In this document: positions 30,564-41,700 of the stretch, piece after piece | Layout: every line of letters begins with the position of its first letter | How positions within the stretch are numbered: the stretch's first letter is position 1 | NCBI RefSeq assembly: GCF_000308675.1 | Contig: NZ_BAGE01000041.1 | Coordinates: forward strand, 248,001 to 312,000 | Length of the DNA: 64,000 nucleotides | DNA from: Nocardia paucivorans NBRC 100373 | Lineage (GTDB): Bacteria > Actinomycetota > Actinomycetes > Mycobacteriales > Mycobacteriaceae | Direction: 5' to 3' | The notes under the pieces: model-generated | What the model saw: only the letters and a program-made list of their open reading frames with translations | Database searches by the model: none | Told to the model about the DNA's origin: nothing | Made by a program: the position numbers and the translations under genes

Positions 30564-32792
30564 ATTGACCGGATCGACCCGAACGCGCAGCGGCGCATCC
30601 GAACGATGGCTGCTGCGAACCGCCTGGGCGGTGGTGAGGGCGCGGGACAGCCGCTGTCCATCGGACCGGGCGACTCGCAGCAATACCCGTTCGATCTCTT
30701 CGACGGCGTTCCCGGCAGCGGAGCGGGCTGCGGACGGAACACGCTCGGCGCCCGGCAACGGCACCGGCCCCAGAACATCGACCGTATCCGGAAGCTCGGC
30801 GGCGGCCAGAAGTTCGGCTATCGCCTCGGGGGTACCGTCCACCGCCGCCATGCGCACCGCCGGCGGGAACCCCACCTCGGTGCGCTGGGCGAGTTCGGCG
30901 GCGGCATGACCGACCGGGTCCCACCGCACCAGCGCCTGCACCGTCGGCAGGGCCGGTTCGGCCATGACGATCACCTGCCCATCGGCCTTCACCAGCGCGG
31001 CGGCACCCAACCAGCGACGTAACGTGTCCTCGGCGGCGCGCAGATCGGCCCGCCCCAGCAGGGCCCACCCGTCCAGGAGCAGACCCACCCCGTAACCGCC
31101 GTCGATCAGCGGCTCGGCGCCCACGGTGGCCACCACCACCTGCGGGCCGGGCGGCACGGTATCCAGTAACTCGGCGCCGCTGGAACCCCGGATCGGCACC
31201 CCGGGGAAAGCTCGACCCAATTCCTCGGCGGTACGAACGGCCCCGATCACCACGGCGCGCAACGCCCGCCCACCACACGCCGGACAACGAAACACGGCAT
31301 CGGACCGACCACACCATCGGCAGGTCGGGCTCTGTGGGCCGGGCGCGGCCCGGTCATCGCCCGAATCGACCACACCGGGCAGCGCCAAGGGACCGTTGCA
31401 GTGCCGACAGCGCGCCGGGGTACGGCACCTACCACACGCCAACGCTGGGACATACCCCCGCCGCGGCACCTGGACCAATACCGCCTCGCCGGCGGCCAGG
31501 GCCGCTCGGGCCGCCGCGAACGCGACACCCGGGATACGGACGATCCGGGCGATCGGATCACGCTCCAGGGCCATATCACTGTCGCCCGGCGCGCTGATCC
31601 TCGCGGACGCCGCCCGCACCACCGCACGGTCGGCGACCAGATCATGCGCCCAACCACTCTCGACCACCGACTGGATCTCCGCGGTCCGCGCATAACCGGC
31701 CGCGACGAAGGCGGCGCCGGTATCGTGCGCTCGCAGCATCGCCACTTCGCGGGCATGCGGATACGGGGCGCGGGGTTCGGCGTAGGTGTCGTCCCCGTCG
31801 TCCCAGATGGCGATGAGACCCAGATCCCGGACCGGCGCGAAAACCGCGGCCCGCGTGCCGACCACCACGCGCGCGGTACCGCGCAGCGCCGCCAACCAGC
31901 GCCGGTACCGGGCCGCCGGGCCGAGACCGGCCGAAAGCCCCACCGCCGAATCCCCCACCAGACGTTCGCATTCGGCCAGGACCCGATCCAGATCGCGTTG
32001 GTCGGGAACCATGAGGACGGCGCTACGGCCCCCCGCGACCACCACCGCCGCCAGTTCCGCGAGTCGACGGGCCCAGTTCTCACCGGGCAGCGCCTGCCAG
32101 GCCGCCCGCGCGCCGCGATGCCGCGCCAGCGCCGTGACGAACGCCTCCCCGTGCCGGTATCGCCGCCAGGCGGACATCTCGACCCCGGCCGGAATATCCG
32201 GCGTCTCGGGGCTCGTATCTCCGGAGCTCACCGCCCCGGGCGAATCGGCCGCCGCGGGGGCGGACACCGTCGCGGCCGTGGAATCGCCATCACCGCCCGG
32301 TCGGCCTTTCCCGGCTCGTGTGGCCTCCCCGTTCTCCGTCCGCGCATGACGTGGGGGGATCGCCAACCGCAGCACATCGGCCCGGGTACCGGCGTATCGT
32401 GCGGCGACAACGGTGGCCAAACGCAGGATCTCCGGTGTCAGCACCGGCTCGGGCGAGACGACCCGTTCCAGTCGCACCAGTTTGCCCGGATGATCGGTGT
32501 CGGTATGGCGCGACAGCAGGTATCCGTCCACCAACCGCCCCGCGAAACGCACCCGCACCCGTACCCCCGGTCGGGCCGTTTCGTCCAGCTCCGGCGGCAC
32601 CAGGTAGTCGAAATCGCGGTCCAGATGCGCCGGGGTGAGCAATGGCAGCACCCGCGCGACGGGATGAGAGATAATCCCCGGCTCGGGCCGAGCCGGCGGC
32701 TCGACCGGGGATTCGGGTTCCGATCCGACCGACACCCCCGGCGAAACGGGGTCGCCGGGGGTGTCGGTCGAATGTCCCACGGTCGTGCGCAC
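30558..32792 (-). CDS. priA: Replication restart protein PriA, helicase-degenerate actinobacterial form
   Basis: PriA recognises stalled forks and loads the replisome. The 744-residue product has the 3'-DNA-binding domain (RVLPLLTPAHLDRDFDYLV), the zinc-binding insert (CGRCRTPARCRHC, then CRWCG and CPACGG) and the C-terminal domain. The Walker A site of active PriA is replaced (ALPGENWARR) and the DEAH box reads WDDGDD, so ATPase/helicase activity is probably lost, as noted for actinobacterial PriA. GTG 32792 or GTG 32780 lies just after the metK stop; no ribosome site helps to choose. Confidence 0.88.
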   Translation of the reverse strand: MRTTVGHSTDTPGDPVSPGVSVGSEPESPVEPPARPEPGIISHPVARVLPLLTPAHLDRDFDYLVPPELDETARPGVRVRVRFAGRLVDGYLLSRHTDTDHPGKLVRLERVVSPEPVLTPEILRLATVVAARYAGTRADVLRLAIPPRHARTENGEATRAGKGRPGGDGDSTAATVSAPAAADSPGAVSSGDTSPETPDIPAGVEMSAWRRYRHGEAFVTALARHRGARAAWQALPGENWARRLAELAAVVVAGGRSAVLMVPDQRDLDRVLAECERLVGDSAVGLSAGLGPAARYRRWLAALRGTARVVVGTRAAVFAPVRDLGLIAIWDDGDDTYAEPRAPYPHAREVAMLRAHDTGAAFVAAGYARTAEIQSVVESGWAHDLVADRAVVRAASARISAPGDSDMALERDPIARIVRIPGVAFAAARAALAAGEAVLVQVPRRGYVPALACGRCRTPARCRHCNGPLALPGVVDSGDDRAAPGPQSPTCRWCGRSDAVFRCPACGGRALRAVVIGAVRTAEELGRAFPGVPIRGSSGAELLDTVPPGPQVVVATVGAEPLIDGGYGVGLLLDGWALLGRADLRAAEDTLRRWLGAAALVKADGQVIVMAEPALPTVQALVRWDPVGHAAAELAQRTEVGFPPAVRMAAVDGTPEAIAELLAAAELPDTVDVLGPVPLPGAERVPSAARSAAGNAVEEIERVLLRVARSDGQRLSRALTTAQAVRSSHRSDAPLRVRVDPVNI

Positions 32793-32806
32793 GCGGGCAG
32801 CGGAAT

Positions 32807-34018
32807 CTACAGTCCGGCGGCGGCGCGCAGTTTGTCCGCGCGGTCGGTGCGCTCCCACGGCAGGTCGATATCGGTACGACCGAAGTGCCCGTAGGCGGCG
32901 GTCGGGGCGTAGATGGGGCGCAACAGATCCAGGTCGCGGATGATGGCGCCCGGGCGCAGATCGAACACCTCGGTGATGGCACCGGCGATACGCGCCGGAT
33001 CGACCTTCTCGGTGCCGAAGGTCTCCACGAACAGCCCGACCGGCGCGGCCTTACCGATGGCGTAGGCCACCTGGACCTCCACCCGGTCGGCCAACCCGGC
33101 GGACACCACGTTCTTGGCGACCCAGCGCATGGCGTAGGCAGCCGAACGGTCCACCTTCGACGGGTCCTTACCGGAGAACGCGCCACCACCGTGCCGCGCC
33201 ATACCGCCGTAGGTGTCGACGATGATCTTGCGGCCGGTCAGTCCGGCATCACCCATCGGGCCACCGAGCACGAACTTGCCGGTCGGGTTCACCAGCAGCC
33301 GGATATCGGAGGTGTCCAGATCGGGCAGCGCCAGGTCGGCGAGCACACTGTCGAGGACCTTCTCCCGGATATCGGGGGTGAGCAGATTGTCCAGGTCGAT
33401 ATCGGCGGCATGCTGGGTGGACACGACCACGGTGTCCAGCCGCACCGGGCGGTCCCCGTCGTATTCGATGGTGACCTGGGTTTTCCCGTCGGGGCGCAGA
33501 TACGGCAGCACACCGCTCTTGCGCACCTCGGTCAGCCGCCGCGCCAACCGATGCGCCAGCGCGATCGGCAGCGGCATCAGCTCGGGGGTGTCGGTATTGG
33601 CGTAACCGAACATCAGGCCCTGGTCACCGGCGCCCTGCAGTTCGATCTCATCGTCGGAGCCGCCGACACGCGCCTCGTGCGAGATATCGACACCCTGCGC
33701 GATATCCGGCGATTGGGCTCCGATGGCGATATTGACGCCGCAGGAATTGCCGTCGAACCCTTTGGCCGACGAGTCGTAGCCGATTTCGAGCACCTTTTCC
33801 CGCACGATACGGGGAATATCCGCATAGGCCTCCGTGGTGACCTCGCCCGCGACATGGACCTGTCCGGTCGTCACGAGAGTTTCCACCGCCACGCGGCTGC
33901 GGGGGTCCTGGGCCAGCAAGGCGTCGAGGATGGAGTCACTGATGGCGTCACAGATCTTGTCCGGGTGCCCCTCGGTCACGGACTCACTGGTGAATAGCCG
34001 GCTACCGGACGTGCGCAC
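32807..34018 (-). CDS. metK: S-adenosylmethionine synthetase
   Basis: Makes SAM from ATP and methionine. The 403 residues have the three repeated domains, with the ATP-site [15 protein letters not shown], the flexible-loop [12 protein letters not shown] and the phosphate-site [22 protein letters not shown] start with GGAAG seven bases upstream. Upstream of priA and downstream of coaBC, as in other mycobacteria-related genomes. No SAM-riboswitch signature was recognised in the 161-base leader. Confidence 0.97.
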   Translation of the reverse strand: MRTSGSRLFTSESVTEGHPDKICDAISDSILDALLAQDPRSRVAVETLVTTGQVHVAGEVTTEAYADIPRIVREKVLEIGYDSSAKGFDGNSCGVNIAIGAQSPDIAQGVDISHEARVGGSDDEIELQGAGDQGLMFGYANTDTPELMPLPIALAHRLARRLTEVRKSGVLPYLRPDGKTQVTIEYDGDRPVRLDTVVVSTQHAADIDLDNLLTPDIREKVLDSVLADLALPDLDTSDIRLLVNPTGKFVLGGPMGDAGLTGRKIIVDTYGGMARHGGGAFSGKDPSKVDRSAAYAMRWVAKNVVSAGLADRVEVQVAYAIGKAAPVGLFVETFGTEKVDPARIAGAITEVFDLRPGAIIRDLDLLRPIYAPTAAYGHFGRTDIDLPWERTDRADKLRAAAGL

Positions 34019-34179
34019 AGATCTTCCTTCTTCCTCAACGGTTTACTCGGACGGTATGCGACAGTAACGCTGAGCCACCGGATCGCAATCCCTGGGATCC
34101 AGACTATTCCAACCGGCGACGAATCGGTGACGCTCACCACGCCCGTGGCGCACGGATCCGAGTACGACGGGCCGAGTAC

Positions 34180-35400
34180 TCAGCGCAGCAGTGGTCCGAG
34201 CGCGTCCAGTACCCGGCTGGCCAGCAGTGCCTTGGAACCGTGGTCGAGGGCCTGCTCGGTACCGTCGGCGCCGAGCAGCCAACCGTCGTTGGTGTCGACC
34301 TCGAAGGCCTTGCCCTCACCGACGGCATTGACCACCAACAGATCGCAGCCCTTGCGAGCGAGTTTGGCGCGGGCATGGGTGAGCACATCGCCGTGTTCGT
34401 CCCCGGTCTCGGCGGCGAAACCGACGATGGCGGTGCCCGGCAGCTGCCCGTCGCGGCGAGCCTGGACCAGGCCCGCGAGAATGTCCTCGGTCCGGGTCAG
34501 CGGAATGGTGTCCGGTTCGCCGGCGCCTTTCTTGATCTTGGCCGCGGCCACGTTCGCCGGCCGGAAATCGGCCACCGCCGCCGCCATGATCACCGCGTCG
34601 GCACCCACCGCATGCTTGTCCACCGCGGTCTTGAGCTGTTCGGCGGTGGTGATGTGCACCAACTCGACCGCCGCCGGTGGGGCCATCTCGATGGTGTTCC
34701 CGGCGATCAGGGTGACCTGCGCCCCGCGCTGGGCGGCGACGCGAGCCAGCGCGTAGCCCTGTTTACCGGAGCTACGGTTGCCGAGGAAGCGCACCGGGTC
34801 CAGCGGTTCACGGGTTCCACCCGCCGTGACGACGATGCGGCGCCCCACCAGATCGCGCGGGACGGCGTCGGCGCGTTCGAGCAGCAGCATGGCCAGACCG
34901 AAGATCTCCTCGGGTTCGGGCAACCGACCGGGGCCGGTATCGGCGCCGGTGAGCCTGCCCGACGCCGGTTCCATCACGGTGGCGCCGTAGCCGCGCAGCG
35001 CGGCCACATTGGCCACGGTGGCGGAGTGCTCCCACATCTCGGTGTGCATCGCGGGCGCGAAGAGCACCGGACATCGCGCGGTGAGCAGTGTGCCGGTGAG
35101 CAGATCGTCGGCGCGTCCGGATGCGGCGCGCGCCATGAGGTCGGCGGTGGCGGGCGCCACGACGACGAGGTCGGCCTCCTGTCCGAGCCGCACATGTGGC
35201 ACCTCCGGCACATCGGCGAACACCCCGGTGTGCACCGGATGCCCGGACAACGCCTCGAAGGTGGCCTTACCGACGAACTGCAACGCCGCCTCGGTGGGGA
35301 TCACCCGGACGTCGTGGCCGGTCTCGGTGAACCGGCGAACCAGCGCGCACGCCTTGTATGCGGCGATACCACCGCCGACTCCGACAATGACCCGGGTCAT
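34180..35400 (-). CDS. coaBC: Bifunctional CoaBC (phosphopantothenoylcysteine synthase/decarboxylase)
   Basis: Catalyses two steps of coenzyme A synthesis. The N-terminal CoaC domain (1 to about 185) is an FMN-dependent decarboxylase, with GVGGGIAAYKA, APATADLMA and the actinobacterial PAMHTEMW in place of PxMNxxMW. The C-terminal CoaB domain contains GGTREPLDPVRFLGNRSSGK and AAAVADFRPAN. 406 residues. ATG 35400 follows an ideal AGGAGG site four bases upstream. Part of the mihF-gmk-rpoZ-coaBC-metK series. Confidence 0.95.
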   Translation of the reverse strand: MTRVIVGVGGGIAAYKACALVRRFTETGHDVRVIPTEAALQFVGKATFEALSGHPVHTGVFADVPEVPHVRLGQEADLVVVAPATADLMARAASGRADDLLTGTLLTARCPVLFAPAMHTEMWEHSATVANVAALRGYGATVMEPASGRLTGADTGPGRLPEPEEIFGLAMLLLERADAVPRDLVGRRIVVTAGGTREPLDPVRFLGNRSSGKQGYALARVAAQRGAQVTLIAGNTIEMAPPAAVELVHITTAEQLKTAVDKHAVGADAVIMAAAVADFRPANVAAAKIKKGAGEPDTIPLTRTEDILAGLVQARRDGQLPGTAIVGFAAETGDEHGDVLTHARAKLARKGCDLLVVNAVGEGKAFEVDTNDGWLLGADGTEQALDHGSKALLASRVLDALGPLLR

Positions 35401-35480
35401 CACGCCTCCTGAAGATGGCACCGTAGACATCCGTATCCGGCCACCGACCGATCGGGTCGTCGGCGGGGCCGGTGGACGGG

Positions 35481-35759
35481 CTACTCGCCCTCGGTGTGCT
35501 CGAGCAGGTCGGCGTGGATCTCACGCAGCGCGACCGACAGCGGTTTCTCCTGCGGAAGCGGCTCGACCAGGGGGCCGACGTACTCGAGGATGCCGTCGCC
35601 GAGCTGGTTGTAGTAGTCGTTGATCTGGCGCGCCCGCTTGGCGGCGTAGATGACCAGGGCGTACTTGGACGAGGTACGCTCCAGCAGTTCGTCGATCGGC
35701 GGGTTGGTGAGGCCGACGGGGGTGTCGTAGGCGGGCGCGGCGGTGTCCGTACTGCTCAC
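35481..35759 (-). CDS. rpoZ: RNA polymerase omega subunit
   Basis: Small subunit that helps beta-prime folding and RNA polymerase assembly. The 92-residue chain includes the omega core [20 protein letters not shown] and [12 protein letters not shown], then a short acidic tail. Start GTG 35759 gives the usual length; AGGAG lies ten bases upstream. Between gmk and coaBC, its standard location. Confidence 0.93.
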   Translation of the reverse strand: MSSTDTAAPAYDTPVGLTNPPIDELLERTSSKYALVIYAAKRARQINDYYNQLGDGILEYVGPLVEPLPQEKPLSVALREIHADLLEHTEGE

Positions 35760-35818
35760 TAGGGGGGCTCCTGCGGGTCGGTGGGTCGAGGCTGTGCGGC
35801 CGCGCGGGCCGCACAGCG

Positions 35819-36403
35819 TCACGAACTGGAATTCGTGCTGACGAACAACGATACCAACTGCTCGCAGGCGCTGGTCACGTCGTCGTTGACGATGACGACG
35901 TCGAATTCGTCACGCGCTGCCAGTTCGACCCGTGCGGTCTCCAGCCGGCGCTCGATCGCCTCGGGTGATTCGGTGCCGCGGCGATGCAACCGCGCCACCA
36001 GCTCGTCCCAGCTGGGCGGGGCCAGAAACACCAGTACCGCCTCGGGTATGGCCCGGCGGATCGACCGCGCACCTTCCAGGTCGACCTCGACCAGGACCGG
36101 TAGTCCCTCCGCCAGCGCGGCGAGAACCGGTCCGGCCGGGGTGCCGGAGCGTTGCAGTCCACCGTGGATCTCCGCCCATTCGAGCAGACCCCCGGATTCG
36201 ATCAGGGCATCGAACTCGGCCCGATCGATGAACCGGTAGTCGCGGCCGTCGACCTCACCGGGACGCGGGTCCCGAGTGGTGACCGACACACTGAAGACCA
36301 GTTCCGGTAACCGTTCGCGCACACAGCGCACCACGGTGGATTTGCCCACGGCCGAGGGGCCGACCAGTACGACCAGCCGACCCTTCGTCATTTGTTCGAC
36401 CAC
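35819..36403 (-). CDS. gmk: Guanylate kinase
   Basis: Phosphorylates GMP to GDP. 194 residues with the P-loop [11 protein letters not shown], the GMP-binding [34 protein letters not shown] and the lid region near 140-165. GTG 36403 is given; ATG 36391 would remove four residues. Starts eight bases after the mihF stop. Confidence 0.95.
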   Translation of the reverse strand: MVEQMTKGRLVVLVGPSAVGKSTVVRCVRERLPELVFSVSVTTRDPRPGEVDGRDYRFIDRAEFDALIESGGLLEWAEIHGGLQRSGTPAGPVLAALAEGLPVLVEVDLEGARSIRRAIPEAVLVFLAPPSWDELVARLHRRGTESPEAIERRLETARVELAARDEFDVVIVNDDVTSACEQLVSLFVSTNSSS

Positions 36404-36411
36404 GGGGGTGG

Positions 36412-36732
36412 TCAGGCGCTCGGATCGAACTTGGCCAGCAGCGCCTTGCGCTGCCGATCACCGAGCCCGCGCAGGCGGCGGGTGGGGGCGATCTCCAGTT
36501 CGGTCATGATCTCCTCCGCCTTGACCTTGCCAACCTTGGGCAGGGCCTCGAGCAGCGCGCGTACCTTCATCTTGCCGATGATCTCATCGGTCTCGGCACT
36601 GGCGAGGACCTCTTTGAGGTCGGTGCCGCCGCGCTTCAGGCGATCCTTGAGCTCCGCCCGAGCGCGGCGAGCGGCAGCCGCCTTCTCCAAAGCAGCGGCG
36701 CGCTGCTCGTCAGTCAGCTGGGGAAGGGCCAC
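36412..36732 (-). CDS. mihF: Integration host factor, actinobacterial type
   Basis: A 106-residue nucleoid-associated DNA-binding protein of the mycobacterial IHF (mIHF) type, unrelated to the enterobacterial HU/IHF fold. It has the N-terminal helix ([19 protein letters not shown]), the basic helix-rich part ([13 protein letters not shown]) and the helix-two-turn-helix DNA-binding region ([20 protein letters not shown]). GTG start with a GGAGGAA site. First gene of the series to metK. Confidence 0.94.
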   Translation of the reverse strand: MALPQLTDEQRAAALEKAAAARRARAELKDRLKRGGTDLKEVLASAETDEIIGKMKVRALLEALPKVGKVKAEEIMTELEIAPTRRLRGLGDRQRKALLAKFDPSA

Positions 36733-37254
36733 GGTTCCTCCGTCTCATCGTTCATTGCTGTATCTACCGTCGGTAACCCGGCGGTCTCAGCGACCGTACC
36801 CACGACTGCTCCCGATTGCGAACCCACCCCCCAGGTCAGGGCATGAATCGGGCATATCCGCTCGGTTTCCGATCGCTGTCCACGCCGCCTCTGGTTCGGT
36901 CGTCGACAACCCGTGCACGAGGGCCGAAACAAGCTGCGACCAGGGGATTTTCCGAACATACCCCACGTTTGCGGATGAATAGCCACCATTGATGAACCCG
37001 ACACGACAATTGGTCGACCGTCCGACCAGGAACTTTCTGGAAATTTCCGCGCGTCGCGCCGATTCCGTCCGCGTGTCGCGGTTTCCCCCCGCCATGCACC
37101 CCCGGGTCCGACGGGTCCACGCCTCGGCGGGCCGTCCGGCCCGCTCACGGCCACGTCGGCGCGAGAAACCGTCCTGCCCCTTGCCCCCGGTCGGGACGAG
37201 GGGGATAGGACACACCACGACCACGATAGGGAAATCCGGCCGGTAGGTCGGTTT
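36733..37254. other. Long intergenic region upstream of mihF
   Basis: 522 bases with no credible gene on either strand. Candidate small frames lack ribosome sites and recognisable content. It must contain the mihF promoter. A perfect GGAAATTTCC palindrome lies near 37040, and imperfectly complementary C- and G-runs at about 37172-37210 might form a weak hairpin after the VOC gene. Confidence 0.5.
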
Positions 37255-37668
37255 TCAGTCGTAGTGGCAGAACTCGACGAGCGTGCCCTCGGGCGCACGC
37301 ACATACCCGACCCGCATTCCCCACCCCGGCCGATCGAACGGGCCGGCAACAACCGCGGCCCCGCGCTCGGCAACCGTCGCCACGGCCCGGTCGACATCGG
37401 CGACGCGCAGGGCGATCACCACCGTATCGGCCGCGCCGCGGGGTCGATGCTCGGCGCCGATCGCGGCGTCCAGGAGTTCACGGGTGAAAAGAGCCAGGTC
37501 CGTGCCACCGATCGAGAAACAGGCGTACGGCCCCGTCTCCGGATCGGCGACCTCGGCCTTGGGTTCCAGGCCCAGCACCTCGTGATAGAAGCGATAGCTG
37601 GCCCCGAAGTCGTCGACCAGCACACGTGTCTGTCCGTAGGACAACAGTCCGAGATCCGAATCGGACAT
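37255..37668 (-). CDS. VOC-superfamily (glyoxalase-like) protein
   Basis: A 137-residue vicinal-oxygen-chelate fold protein of the glyoxalase/bleomycin-resistance type. The paired beta-alpha-beta pattern is seen in TRVLVDDFGASYRFYHEVLG and VGYVRAPEGTLVEFCHYD, with the family-typical final acidic metal ligand (LVEFCHYD). Function not assignable: it may be a small enzyme or a drug-binding protein. Good ribosome site (AAGGTG). Single gene after the pyrF terminator. Confidence 0.72.
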   Translation of the reverse strand: MSDSDLGLLSYGQTRVLVDDFGASYRFYHEVLGLEPKAEVADPETGPYACFSIGGTDLALFTRELLDAAIGAEHRPRGAADTVVIALRVADVDRAVATVAERGAAVVAGPFDRPGWGMRVGYVRAPEGTLVEFCHYD

Positions 37669-37709
37669 GATTCACCTTTCATCTGCCGTTCCCGGGGATG
37701 TGACGGGAA

Positions 37710-37740
37710 CGTGCCGGCGACGTAATCCGTCACCGGCACG
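37710..37740 (-). terminator. Hairpin after pyrF
   Basis: Eight perfect pairs (CGTGCCGG with CCGGCACG) extended by four inner pairs after one mismatch. It lies 55 bases beyond the pyrF stop and before the VOC gene. TTCCCGTC follows on the minus strand. Likely end of the pyrimidine operon. Confidence 0.5.
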
Positions 37741-37794
37741 AGACAGGGGTATCACGGTCCGTTCCGACCATCGACACGCCCCCGGCGCGGTCGC

Positions 37795-38619
37795 TCAGTT
37801 CTGGAGAAAGGCGAATTCGTCGCTCAGTTTCCGCAGGCGCGACCGCAATGCCAGCACCGCGGGGCCGGCCTGCAGGATCTCCCGCGAGACGTTCGGCAGG
37901 ACCGCTCCCCGACTCGCCGCGGGGACGAGCTTCCGGATCGAGTCGGCTCCACCACCCTGAGCACCGACGCCCGGCATGAGGATCGGGCCGTTGAGCGCAC
38001 TCAGGTCGGGCGCCTCGTCGAGGGTCGCGCCGACCACCACGCCGACCGACCCGAATGCCGCACCGGTATTGCGCGCCGCGGCCTCGTCCACCATGGTCTG
38101 GGCAATGGTGCGTCCGTCCGCGGTGACAACCCGCTGCAGCCGCGCGCCCTCCGGGTTGGAGGTGGCCGCGAGGACGAAAACACCCCGGTGGTTGGCCTCC
38201 GCCAGCTCCAATGCCGGAGCCAACGCGCCAAAACCGAGATACGGCGATACGGTGACGGCATCCGAGCCGAGCGGCCCGTCGCCGAGCCACGCCCGGGCGT
38301 AGGCGGCCATGGTGGAGCCGATATCGCCACGTTTGGCATCGGCCAGCACCAGGGTTCCCGAGGAACGCAGCTCGGCGATGGCGCACTCCAGCACGGCGAT
38401 CCCATCGGAACCGTAGGTCTCGAAAAACGCCACCTGCGGTTTGACCACCGCTGTCACGCCGGCGAACGCCTCGACACAGATCTCGGCGAAGCGGGCCACA
38501 CCGTCCACATCGTCGTCGAGACCCCAGGACGCCAGCAGGGACGGGTGCGGGTCGATCCCGACACAGATCGGCCCCCACCGCCGCACGGCCGCGCGCAGTC
38601 GCTCACCGAATGTCGTCAC
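37795..38619 (-). CDS. pyrF: Orotidine 5'-phosphate decarboxylase, type 2
   Basis: Last step of UMP synthesis. The 274 residues follow the mycobacterial type-2 enzyme: [11 protein letters not shown] near the N-terminus, VKPQVAFFE, the catalytic loop [14 protein letters not shown], and [13 protein letters not shown] 38619 gives this length and has GAGG five bases upstream. 81 bases downstream of carB; the preceding pyr genes all overlap, pyrF does not. Confidence 0.94.
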   Translation of the reverse strand: MTTFGERLRAAVRRWGPICVGIDPHPSLLASWGLDDDVDGVARFAEICVEAFAGVTAVVKPQVAFFETYGSDGIAVLECAIAELRSSGTLVLADAKRGDIGSTMAAYARAWLGDGPLGSDAVTVSPYLGFGALAPALELAEANHRGVFVLAATSNPEGARLQRVVTADGRTIAQTMVDEAAARNTGAAFGSVGVVVGATLDEAPDLSALNGPILMPGVGAQGGGADSIRKLVPAASRGAVLPNVSREILQAGPAVLALRSRLRKLSDEFAFLQN

Positions 38620-38700
38620 CGTGACCTCGTCTCGTCGGCGGGCGTGCGACGGCACGCCCGCGGAACCTGGTGGGCGCGGGGTATACCAGCGCGGAACATA

Positions 38701-41700
38701 TCAGCCCCGCAGCGCCGAATGCAGTTCCTGCAGCGACCGCACCCCGAGTCCACCGCTGATGGCGGCCTCGATGCCCTGTACCGCGGCCGCGGCGCCCTGC
38801 ACGGTGGTGATACAGGGAATGTTCACACCCACCGCGGCGCTGCGGATCTCGTAGCCGTCGATACGAGGTCCGGAGTTGCCGTACGGGGTGTTGAACACCA
38901 TGTCCACCTCGCCATCGCGGATCTGGTCCACAATGGACGCCGTGGGCGTCTGCGAATCGACCGGCGGATCGGAGTGCTTACGCACAGTCTCGCACGGAAT
39001 TCCGTTGCGGCGCAACATCTCCGCGGTACCCTCGGTGGCCAGGACACGGAATCCGAGATCGTACAGGCGCTTCACCGGGAACACCATGGACCGCTTGTCC
39101 CGGTTGGCGATCGAGACGAAGACCGTGCCCTCGGTGGGCAGCGAACCGTAGGCAGCGGACTGGCTCTTGGCAAAGGCGGTGCCGAAATCCGCGTCGATGC
39201 CCATGACCTCACCGGTGGATTTCATCTCCGGGGACAGCAACGAGTCGATCCCACTGCCATCGGCACGCCGGAACCGGTGGAAGGGCAGTACGGCCTCCTT
39301 CACCGCGACCGGAGCGTTCAGCGGCATCCGACCCCCGTCGCCCTCGGCCGGCAACAGGCCCTCCTTGCGCAGCTCGGCGATGGTGGCGCCGAGCATGATC
39401 CGAGCGGCTGCCTTGGCCAGCGGTACTCCGGTGGCCTTGGAGACGAACGGCACGGTACGGCTGGCGCGCGGATTGGCCTCCAGCACGTACAACACATCGT
39501 CCTTCAGCGCGTACTGGACATTCAGCAGACCTTTGACACCGATTCCCTTGGCGAGCGCGACGGTGGACCGACGTACGGACTCGATATCGCTGCGACCCAA
39601 GGTGATCGGCGGCAACGCACACGCGGAGTCACCGGAATGGATACCCGCTTCCTCGATATGTTCCATGACACCGCCGAGGTACACCTCGTCGCCGTCGCAG
39701 AGCGCGTCGACATCGATCTCGATGGCGTCTTCGAGGAAACGGTCCACCAACACCGGGTGTTCGGGACTGAGCTCGGTGGCGCGGGAGATATACCCCTCGA
39801 GGGACTTCTCGTCGTAGACGATCTCCATACCGCGTCCACCCAACACATACGACGGACGCACCAGCACCGGATAGCCGATATCGGCGGCGATCTTCTTCGC
39901 CTGATCGAAGTTGGTGGCGGTGCCGTACTTGGGGGCGGGCAGACCGGCGGCGACCAGGACGTCACCGAATTCGCCGCGGTCCTCGGCCAGGTCGATGGCG
40001 GCGGCACTGGTGCCGACCACCGGCACCCCGGCCTCGGTGAGGCGCTGCGCCAACCCGAGCGGGGTCTGACCACCGAGTTGCACGATCACACCCGCCACCG
40101 TGCCGGACTCGGTTTCGGCGTGGTACACCTCGAGCACGTCCTCGAAGGTGAGCGGCTCGAAGTAGAGGCGGTCGGCGGTGTCGTAGTCGGTGGAGACGGT
40201 TTCCGGGTTGCAGTTGACCATGACCGTCTCGTAGCCGGCCTCCGACAGCGTCTGGGCCGCGTGCACGCACGAGTAATCGAACTCGATGCCCTGACCGATC
40301 CGGTTGGGGCCGGAGCCGAGAATGATCACCTTCTCGCGGTCGCGCTGCGGGGCGACCTCGGACTCGGCGGCGGGGTCGAGTTCGTAGCTCGAATAGTGGT
40401 ACGGGGTCTTGGCCTCGAACTCCGCGGCGCAGGTGTCGACGGTTTTGAACACCGGCCGAATGCCGAGCCGGTGCCGCAGGGCGCGGACTCCGCTCTCTCC
40501 GGCCAGTTCCGGCCGCAGTGCCGAGATCTGCCGGTCGGACAGGCCGTGGTGCTTGGCGCGGCGCAACAGCTCCTCGTCGAGTACCGGAGCGTCCAGGAGT
40601 TCGCGGCGCAGCTCGACCAGACCGGCGACCTCGTCGACGAACCAGGGGTCGATACCAGAGGCGGCGGCCACATCCTCGACGCTCGCGCCGAACCGCAGCG
40701 CCCGCTCCACCTGGTAGAGCCGGCCCTCGGTGGGGGTGCGTAGATCGTCCAGGATCGCCCGGATCGCCGCCTCGACCTCGGCCGGATCGTCGGACTTCGG
40801 CGCCCAGGCCCCGTCGTCGACGGTCCAGAAGCCGGGGACCTTGGTCTCCAGGGAGCGCAGCACCTTGCCGAGCGCCTCGGCGAAGTTGCGTCCCAGCGAC
40901 ATGGCCTCACCCACCGACTTCATGGTGGTGGTGAGGGTTGGGTCGGCGCCGGGGAACTTCTCGAATGCGAATCGGGGCGCCTTCACCACCACATAGTCGA
41001 GGGTCGGCTCGAAACAGGCCGGGGTCTCGGAGGTGATGTCGTTGACGATCTCGTCCAGGGTGTAGCCGATGGCGAGTTTCGCCGCGATCTTGGCGATCGG
41101 GAACCCGGTCGCCTTGGACGCCAACGCCGAGGAACGCGACACCCGGGGGTTCATCTCGATGACGATGAGCCGGCCGTCGCGCGGGTTCACCGCGAACTGG
41201 ATATTGCAGCCACCGGTGTCGACGCCGACCTCGCGCAGGATGGCGATGCCCAGATCGCGCATCTTCTGGTATTCGCGGTCGGTGAGCGTCATGGCAGGGG
41301 CGACGGTGACCGAGTCGCCGGTGTGCACACCCATCGGATCGACGTTCTCGATGGAGCACACCACCACGACATTGTCGCGGCCGTCGCGCATCAACTCGAG
41401 CTCGTATTCCTTCCAGCCGAGGATGGATTCCTCGATGAGCACGTTCGCCGTCGGCGAGGCGGCCAGACCACCGCCCGCGATCCGGTCCAGGTCCTCGTCG
41501 TCGTAGGCCATACCGGAACCGAGACCGCCCATGGTGAACGACGGCCGCACGACCACCGGGAAGCCGAGTTCGGCGACGGTTTCCCGGACCTCCTCCATGG
41601 TGTAGCAGACCCGGGACCGGGCGCTTTCCCCACCTACCTTGGCGACGATGTCCTTGAACTTCTGCCGGTCCTCGCCGCGCTGGATGGCCTCGAAATCGGC

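Noticed and set aside
34019..34179. SAM riboswitch before metK
   Set aside because: No S-box or SAM-IV-like conserved core recognised in the 161-base leader.
38188..40743. Very long plus-strand open frame opposite carB (and similar ones opposite uvrC at 10538-13114, and in another frame of the oxidoreductase gene at 21612-24422)
   Set aside because: They lie over intact, highly conserved genes, have no ribosome sites and give low-complexity Arg/Gly/His chains. Long antisense frames are expected in high-GC DNA.
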